9,788 bases of DNA, from the NCBI GenBank assembly GCA_011046015.1, contig DSBO01000185.1:1-9788 (forward strand). Reading direction: 5' to 3'. The notes beneath the pieces were generated by a model. The model saw only the letters and a program-made list of their open reading frames with translations, had not been told where the DNA came from and did no database searches. This DNA comes from Thioalkalivibrio sp. GTDB lineage: Bacteria > Pseudomonadota > Gammaproteobacteria > SpSt-1174. Both the position numbers and the translations under genes were made by a program. This document shows positions 5,668 through 9,788 of the stretch, piece after piece (the stretch's first letter is position 1; every line of letters begins with the position of its first letter).

Positions 5668-6714
5668 TCAGCGACGCGCGGCGCGGGATTCGCGCCGGTT
5701 GAGCCAGGCTACGGCGAGCATGATGCCGAGCACGATGCCCGCCACCGCGAGCAGTGATTCCACCGACAGGGTGGAGGCGCCGGACAGGCCCTGGCCGATG
5801 TTGCAGCCGGCGGCGAAGGTCGCACCGATCCCCATGAGCGCCGCACCGACCACAATGCGCGGCACCGACTCGCCGCGTACATGCACGAGATGAAAGCGGC
5901 GCATGAGCACCGAATACACAAAGGCCGCGACCAGCACACCGATGACGAATGCCATGGCGAAGGAGAGCGCCGGCAGGTCGCCGGCGGTAATCATGTTGCT
6001 CACCCGCGCCAGCGGTCCGGAGACGGTGACGCCCGAGGGCGGCGTGGGGAAGAACTCGTCCTGTGCCAGCCGGCCCGTGACGTACCAGCCGCCCGCCACG
6101 CCCGCGCCGATCAGGCTGCCTGCCAGCAGCATGGCCGGTTCGCGCGTGCGTCGGTACAGCCAGGTGGCGAGGCCGAGCAGGACCAGGACCACGAGCACCC
6201 CGACGATGAGCGGGCTCACCCCGAGCACAGCCGCCAGCCCGGCATCGTTGCCGGACAGGCTGATCTGCGTGGCGGCGGCCAGCCCGATGCGGGGTCCGGC
6301 CAGGAGGCCGAACTGGGTGATGCCGGCGGCCAGGGCGAAGACGATCAGGGCCAGCAGGCCGTTCAGGTTACCCTCGGCCGTGCGCGTCAGGGTGCGGATG
6401 GCGCAGCCGCCGGCCAGGGTCGCACCGATGCCGAACACCAGCCCGCCGAGCGACGTGCCCAGCCAGTCCAGCCGGCCGTTGCGGTAGCTGGCCGCGGCAA
6501 TGTCCACCGTGCCGGTGAGCTCCAGCGCGGCGGTGCCGCCGATGGCCACGGCCCAGGCCAGCGCGAAGGCCAGCAGCTGACGGTGGTCGCGGATCAGCAG
6601 GCTGTTGCCCACCGCAGCCACGACGCAGAAGCGATAGTGCTGCACGATGACGCCGAACAGGGCGCCGATCGCGAGCCCGCCCGTGACCAGCCAGTCGATA
6701 CCCGCCTCTTCCAT
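5668..6714 (-). CDS. YeeE/YedE family membrane transporter (sulfur compound uptake)
   Basis: A 348-residue very hydrophobic inner-membrane protein with about nine membrane segments, in two related halves. The family includes the thiosulfate transporter TsuA (YeeE), whose conserved cysteines relay thiosulfate through the pore. Three matching cysteines are present: C30 in HYRFCVVAAV, C104 in GATLAGGCAIRTLTR, and C304 in GATFAAGCNIGQGLSG; the repeated GAT(L/F)A(G/A)GC motif shows the internal duplication. No TusA/YeeD-like partner gene is adjacent, although one often accompanies this family; the downstream partner is mtfA instead. YedE members have also been linked to selenium metabolism, so the substrate (thiosulfate, another sulfur species, or selenium compound) is inferred. 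GGGAG sits about 6 nt before the ATG. Divergent from the DUF211 operon. Confidence 0.9.
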   Translation of the reverse strand: MEEAGIDWLVTGGLAIGALFGVIVQHYRFCVVAAVGNSLLIRDHRQLLAFALAWAVAIGGTAALELTGTVDIAAASYRNGRLDWLGTSLGGLVFGIGATLAGGCAIRTLTRTAEGNLNGLLALIVFALAAGITQFGLLAGPRIGLAAATQISLSGNDAGLAAVLGVSPLIVGVLVVLVLLGLATWLYRRTREPAMLLAGSLIGAGVAGGWYVTGRLAQDEFFPTPPSGVTVSGPLARVSNMITAGDLPALSFAMAFVIGVLVAAFVYSVLMRRFHLVHVRGESVPRIVVGAALMGIGATFAAGCNIGQGLSGASTLSVESLLAVAGIVLGIMLAVAWLNRRESRAARR

Positions 6715-6745
6715 GCTCGCTCCCGTGTGGCCTGCCGATTCGGCC

Positions 6746-6751
6746 TATAGT
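6746..6751 (+). promoter_or_regulatory. Possible -10 hexamer (TATAGT) for the DUF211-trkHA operon
   Basis: It lies 81 bp before the DUF211 start in the 117-bp divergent region. No clear -35 box is found. A start of transcription 6-7 bases downstream would place the palindrome at 6759-6769 over the initial transcribed region. Tentative. Confidence 0.3.
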
Positions 6752-6758
6752 TGATGGT

Positions 6759-6769
6759 GGACAATGTCC
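6759..6769. promoter_or_regulatory. 11-bp palindrome GGACAATGTCC in the divergent promoter region
   Basis: GGACA and TGTCC are perfect inverted 5-bp arms around one central A. It lies between the divergent transporter and DUF211 operons, just after the TATAGT hexamer, where a repressor operator would be expected. Short palindromes also arise by chance, and no cognate regulator is identified. Confidence 0.3.
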
Positions 6770-6831
6770 GGCAACGCGACCTGCGCCAGACTGAGCACAC
6801 CATAACGCACAACCAGAAGGAACGCCGCCCC

Positions 6832-7098
6832 ATGCTTCGCATCACCCGCGTGGTCCTCGACATCCTCAAGCCCCACGACCCGGACGTGGTCGAGTTCGCC
6901 CGCCACCTGGCCGGCATCGCCCCCGGCCTGCACGTCTCGCTGGACGTGCTCGAGGTGGACGACAAGACCCAGACCATCGCCGTGGCTCTGCAGGGGGCCG
7001 ACATCGACCTGCCGCCGCTGGTCGAGGCGGTGGCCGCCATGGGCGCCTCGCTGCACAGCATCGACCAGGTGGACATCGTCAACGACGACCCCGCCTAG
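6832..7098 (+). CDS. DUF211 family protein
   Basis: A small soluble protein of 88 residues resembling DUF211, a family known mainly from archaea with an alpha-beta, ferredoxin-like fold and no assigned function. Matching features are the start LRITRVVLDILKPHDPDVVE (2-21), the central strand LDVLEVDDKTQTIAVALQG and the end MGASLHSIDQVDIV. The start at ATG 6832 is chosen because the family begins directly with this strand and AGAAGGA (6815-6821) lies upstream; the frame is open further upstream to 6751 but that part is unlike the family. First gene of a four-gene operon: a VIT1/CCC1-like membrane protein starts 7 bp after its stop, then trkH and trkA. The context suggests a regulator or accessory of cation transport, by inference only. 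Confidence 0.8.
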   Translation: MLRITRVVLDILKPHDPDVVEFARHLAGIAPGLHVSLDVLEVDDKTQTIAVALQGADIDLPPLVEAVAAMGASLHSIDQVDIVNDDPA

Positions 7099-7105
7099 GC
7101 ACGCC

Positions 7106-7690
7106 ATGCGTCCCGCCGCCCGTCTCTCGCTGCTGCTGCGCATCACCGGCTCGCAGGCCATTGTGCGGCGCTATTTTGTCGTCAACGGCTTCGACGGCGC
7201 GCTCGCCCTGCTCGGGCTGCTGTTCGGCTTCTACATCTCCGGCGAGGAGAGGCTCGCCACGGTCATCAACGCCTGCATCGGCACCGCCGTGGCGCTCACG
7301 GTGAGCGGCCTGTCCTCGGCCTACATCAGCGAATCGGCCGAGCAGCGCAAGGCGCTGAACGAGTTGCGCGGCGCCATGGTCTCCGACCTCGAGGACAGCG
7401 CCCACGCCCATGCCGCGCGCGTGGTGCCCTGGCTGGTGGCCGCGGCCAACGGCCTGGCCCCGCTGCTCATCGCCCTCGCCATCCTCACCCCGCTGTGGCT
7501 GGCACAGGCAGGCATCGCCCTGGCCTTGACTCCGCTGGAACTGGCCATCGCCACCGCCTTCGGCATCCTCTTCCTGCTCGGCGTGTTCCTCGGCCACGTG
7601 GGCGGGCGCTTCTGGCTGGCCTCGGGGCTCGTCACCCTGATGATCGCCCTGGTCACGGCCGGCATCATCCTGGGGATCGGCGCGCTATGA
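7106..7690 (+). CDS. VIT1/CCC1-like membrane protein (TIGR00267-type)
   Basis: A 194-residue integral membrane protein with about five hydrophobic segments, roughly 24-44, 53-74, 111-131, 136-162 and 170-192. The start of the first segment, RRYFVVNGFDGALALLG (21-37), matches the VIT1/CCC1 family of iron/manganese transporters, including the conserved aspartate (D30) in the NGFDG turn; the second segment is followed by a charged helix SESAEQRKALNELRGAMVSDLED (75-97) like the family's metal-binding stretch but shorter. The best match from memory is the archaeal TIGR00267 subgroup. Eukaryotic relatives move Fe(II)/Mn(II) out of the cytosol; the ion here is not known. It lies 7 bp after the DUF211 gene and its stop overlaps (ATGA) a possible 33-codon ORF before trkH. 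Confidence 0.75.
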   Translation: MRPAARLSLLLRITGSQAIVRRYFVVNGFDGALALLGLLFGFYISGEERLATVINACIGTAVALTVSGLSSAYISESAEQRKALNELRGAMVSDLEDSAHAHAARVVPWLVAAANGLAPLLIALAILTPLWLAQAGIALALTPLELAIATAFGILFLLGVFLGHVGGRFWLASGLVTLMIALVTAGIILGIGAL

Positions 7691-7788
7691 ACACCAGGGC
7701 CTCCAGGACCGACCGGCCTGGCCAGGACGTGGCGACGCCCCTCTCCGGCCCGATGGCGCCGGGGCGGCCGTCTGCGGGTAGGGCCTGA
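7687..7788 (+). CDS. Possible 33-residue small ORF between the VIT-like gene and trkH
   Basis: ATG at 7687 overlaps the stop of the upstream gene as ATGA, and the ORF stops 3 bp before the trkH ATG, so its position suits a coupled leader or spacer ORF. The peptide (MNTRASRTDRPGQDVATPLS...) is polar and arginine/proline-rich, with no recognised motif and no membrane segment. The frame is open far upstream as a GC-rich shadow frame, so its openness means little. A hairpin with 7-bp stem (CTCCGGC 7743-7749 with GCCGGGG 7758-7764, one G-T pair) lies inside it. It may equally be a non-coding spacer. Confidence 0.2.
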   Translation: MNTRASRTDRPGQDVATPLSGPMAPGRPSAGRA

Positions 7789-7791
7789 ATC

Positions 7792-9249
7792 ATGCGACAC
7801 GCCGACGCCCTGAGCTACGCCGCCCGTCCCCGCGTGGTCGCGCGTTTCCTGGGCGAGCTCGGCCTGATGCTCGCGCTGCTGACCGCGGCACCGCTCATCG
7901 CCTCGATCCTCTTCGGCGACTATGCCGTCACCTGGCGTTATGTCGTGGTGATCATCGGCCTGCTCGGTGTGTCCTGGCCGCTGTCTCGACTGCCGGCCCC
8001 GTCCGGCGTGCAGGCCAACGAGGCCCTGAGCGTAACGGCCCTGGCCTTCCTGCTCGCTCCGCTGGTGATGCTCTTTCCCCTGCAGGCCTCGTCCGGCCTG
8101 GGTGTGGTCGACGCGCTGTTCGAGGCCGTCTCGGCCGCCACCACCACCGGGCTCTCCATGGTCCCGGACCCCGAGTCCCGCAGCCGCACCTTCCTCTTCG
8201 CCCGCGCCTGGATGCAGTGGTACGGGGGACTGGGTATCGCGGTGCTCTCCATCGCCCTGCTCATGCACCAGACCGCCGTGGTCCGGCGATTGATCGAGGC
8301 CAAGTCGACAGACTCCTTCGTCACCACCACCCGGGTACATGCCCGTCGTGTGCTGCAGGTTTATCTCGTGCTCACCGCGCTGGCCATCGGCCTGCTCTGG
8401 CTCGTCGGCGGCGACTTCCACCAGGCGCTGTTCCATGCCCTGGCCGCCGTCTCCACCGGCGGCTTTTCCAGTCATGCCGACAGTCTCGCCAGTACGGGCA
8501 GCAACTTCGCCTTCGCCGTGCTCGGCTTCTCGCTGCTCGGCGCCGTCACCCTGCCGCTGTACTACACCGTGTTTCGCGAGAAGGCCTCACGCCTGCGGGT
8601 CGACACCGAATGGCTGTGGCTGCTCGGCGCCGTGGGCCTCGGTGCGCTGCTGCTGGTCGCGACGCTCTGCTGGCAGCAGGGCCTGGCATTTTCGGTCGCC
8701 GCACGCGAGGGCCTGCTGCTGTCGCTCTCGGCCCAGACCACCGCGGGCTTCGCCTCGCTGGCGCCCGCTGCCCTCAATGACTTCGGCCAGGGCGTACTGA
8801 TGACGCAGATGCTCGTGGGTGGCAGCGCCGGCTCCACGGCCGGCGGCATCAAGCTGCTGCACCTGCTGATCATCTTTCGTGTCATCCAGATCACGATCCG
8901 GCGCGCCGGCATGGGGCCGCATGCCGTGACGACACCGACACTGTTCGGTAATCCCATCGACAACCAGACACTGGTGAATGCCCTGATGGTGGCGGTGCTG
9001 TTCGTGCTCACCGTGCTACTGTCCTGGCTGGTCTTTCTCGCCCACGGCATGCCGCCCATGGCCTCGCTGTTCGAGGTCATCTCGGCCACGGGCACGGTGG
9101 GCCTGAGCACCGGGCTGACCGGCAGCGACCTGCCGACCCTGCTCAAGCTGGTGCTCTGCTTCGACATGCTGGCCGGGCGCGTCGAGGTCGTCGCCCTGCT
9201 GGTGGCACTATCCCCCGGCACCTGGATCGGACGGAGGTATGCATCATGA
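7792..9249 (+). CDS. trkH: Potassium uptake protein TrkH (TrkH/KtrB family)
   Basis: A 485-residue inner-membrane channel-like subunit for potassium (or sodium-coupled potassium) uptake. Four pore loops with the family's selectivity glycines are present in order: SAATTTGLS (114-122, G120), AVSTGGFSS (219-227, G224), SAQTTAGFAS (313-322, G319) and SATGTVGLST (431-440, G437). The intramembrane gate loop after the third pore appears as GGSAGSTAGGIK (343-354), and the C-terminal segment AGRVEVVALLVALSP (461-475) is typical. Length is usual for TrkH. ATG 7792 is preceded by AGGG about 8 nt away. The stop overlaps the trkA start as ATGA. It needs a cytoplasmic RCK subunit such as TrkA for gating, which is the next gene. 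Confidence 0.95.
   Translation: MRHADALSYAARPRVVARFLGELGLMLALLTAAPLIASILFGDYAVTWRYVVVIIGLLGVSWPLSRLPAPSGVQANEALSVTALAFLLAPLVMLFPLQASSGLGVVDALFEAVSAATTTGLSMVPDPESRSRTFLFARAWMQWYGGLGIAVLSIALLMHQTAVVRRLIEAKSTDSFVTTTRVHARRVLQVYLVLTALAIGLLWLVGGDFHQALFHALAAVSTGGFSSHADSLASTGSNFAFAVLGFSLLGAVTLPLYYTVFREKASRLRVDTEWLWLLGAVGLGALLLVATLCWQQGLAFSVAAREGLLLSLSAQTTAGFASLAPAALNDFGQGVLMTQMLVGGSAGSTAGGIKLLHLLIIFRVIQITIRRAGMGPHAVTTPTLFGNPIDNQTLVNALMVAVLFVLTVLLSWLVFLAHGMPPMASLFEVISATGTVGLSTGLTGSDLPTLLKLVLCFDMLAGRVEVVALLVALSPGTWIGRRYAS
9233..9238 (+). promoter_or_regulatory. Strong Shine-Dalgarno sequence for trkA inside the trkH end
   Basis: GGAGGT lies 7 nt before the trkA ATG (9246) within the last codons of trkH. 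It is the best ribosome site in the window and fixes the trkA start at the ATGA overlap. Confidence 0.75.
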
Positions 9250-9788
9250 GAGCGGTATTCGTTGGCGCCGGCGCACTGGCGGTGATGACCGCGCGTATTC
9301 TTCTCAAGCGCGGCCACGAGGTCATCATTGTCGAGCGGGACCGGGAGCGCATCGAGGAACTCTCCGGGGAACTGGACTGCGGTTTCGTGCACGGTGATGG
9401 CAGTACGCCCGCCATCCTGGGCGAGACCAATCCGAAGAAGACGCAGTTCCTGTTCTGCCTCACCGACAACGACCAGACCAACATCCTCACCGCGCTGGTC
9501 GGCCGCTCGCTGGGCTTCGAGCGTCAGGTCACCCGCATCGAGAACCCGGCCTTCGAGCACGTCTGCCTGGAACTCGGCCTGGAGGACACCATCATCCCCT
9601 CGCGCACCATCGCGCGCTATCTCGCAGACAAGGTCAGCGGTCAGGACATGCTCGAGCTCTCGGCCATGATCAAGCACGACGCGCGCGTATTCACCTTCGT
9701 CGCCGACGCGGAGGACGCCTTATCCCTCGCCGAGCTGTCGCTGCCGGCGGACACGCGCGTGGTCTGCATCTATCGCGGGGACGAATTC
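9246..9788 (+). CDS. trkA: TrkA-type NAD-binding potassium channel regulator, 3' end cut off
   Basis: The cytoplasmic RCK subunit that gates TrkH in response to nucleotides. The frame runs open from ATG 9246 to the window end (181 residues seen). It starts with a Rossmann fold: MRAVFVGAGALAVMTARIL (1-19), the acidic end of the second strand VIIVERDRERIEEL (26-39), the DGS turn in HGDGST (49-54), and LTDNDQTNI (72-80). From about residue 135 (DMLELSAMIKHDARVF) it resembles the start of an RCK_C/TrkA-C domain. The glycine loop reads GAGALA rather than the usual GxGxxG, the third glycine being alanine. Full TrkA has two such N-C pairs (about 450 residues), KtrA one (about 220); the cut prevents deciding. 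Translationally coupled to trkH by ATGA overlap. Confidence 0.93.
   Translation, partial: MRAVFVGAGALAVMTARILLKRGHEVIIVERDRERIEELSGELDCGFVHGDGSTPAILGETNPKKTQFLFCLTDNDQTNILTALVGRSLGFERQVTRIENPAFEHVCLELGLEDTIIPSRTIARYLADKVSGQDMLELSAMIKHDARVFTFVADAEDALSLAELSLPADTRVVCIYRGDEF

Noticed and set aside
5881..6750. A 289-codon plus-strand open frame opposite the YeeE-type transporter
   Set aside because: Its product is rich in G, A, Q, H and R without any domain, whereas the opposite strand encodes a clear membrane protein with conserved cysteine motifs.
6751..6831. A 27-residue N-terminal extension of the DUF211 protein from TTG 6751
   Set aside because: The family begins at the ATG at 6832, which has an AGAAGGA upstream; the extension overlaps the likely promoter and palindrome and has no family resemblance.
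7321..8475. A 384-codon minus-strand open frame opposite the VIT-like and trkH genes
   Set aside because: Low-complexity G/E/Q/H/R product with no domain, overlapping trkH with its four pore loops; a shadow frame.
8562..9677. A 371-codon minus-strand open frame opposite trkH and trkA
   Set aside because: Antisense to two well-recognised genes, no recognisable motif, composition typical of a reverse-complement shadow.

Overview
The window is about 9.8 kb of GC-rich, gene-dense bacterial chromosome. Protein families and codon use fit a gammaproteobacterium, possibly of the Chromatiales/Ectothiorhodospiraceae type; this assignment is an inference from gene content only. There are eleven well-supported protein genes, two of them cut by the window edges, plus one doubtful 33-codon ORF. 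I saw no RNA gene, CRISPR array, insertion sequence or prophage.

Layout, left to right. (1) The 3' part of an asparagine synthetase gene (asnB, +), followed 36 bp later by a MarR-family regulator (+). (2) A 589-bp non-coding stretch (1560-2148) between convergent genes, packed with repeats: inverted blocks of a 9-bp tandem repeat bracket three tandem REPIN-like units (period 94-95 bp) and a degenerate fourth, followed by a 7-bp tandem repeat that runs into the next gene's stop codon. (3) A three-gene minus-strand cluster with 6-bp gaps: a DUF2288 protein, an iron-type alcohol dehydrogenase with an altered metal site, and a spermidine-synthase-like methyltransferase-fold protein. (4) A small stand-alone SET-domain protein (+), divergent from that cluster. 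(5) A minus-strand pair 2 bp apart: a YeeE/YedE-type sulfur-compound transporter and an MtfA-type zinc peptidase. (6) A plus-strand operon divergent from the transporter: a DUF211 protein, a VIT1/CCC1-like (TIGR00267-type) membrane protein, the potassium channel subunit TrkH, and the NAD-binding regulatory subunit TrkA (cut by the right edge).

How it works together. The last operon looks like a cation-handling unit: TrkH and TrkA are physical partners in potassium uptake and overlap by ATGA, while the two upstream genes belong to families best known from archaea and may couple metal or ion status to it. The transporter/peptidase pair and the dehydrogenase cluster look like ordinary co-transcribed units of unknown substrate. 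The most distinctive non-coding signal is the repeat array, where the REP arms keep base pairing through compensatory changes.
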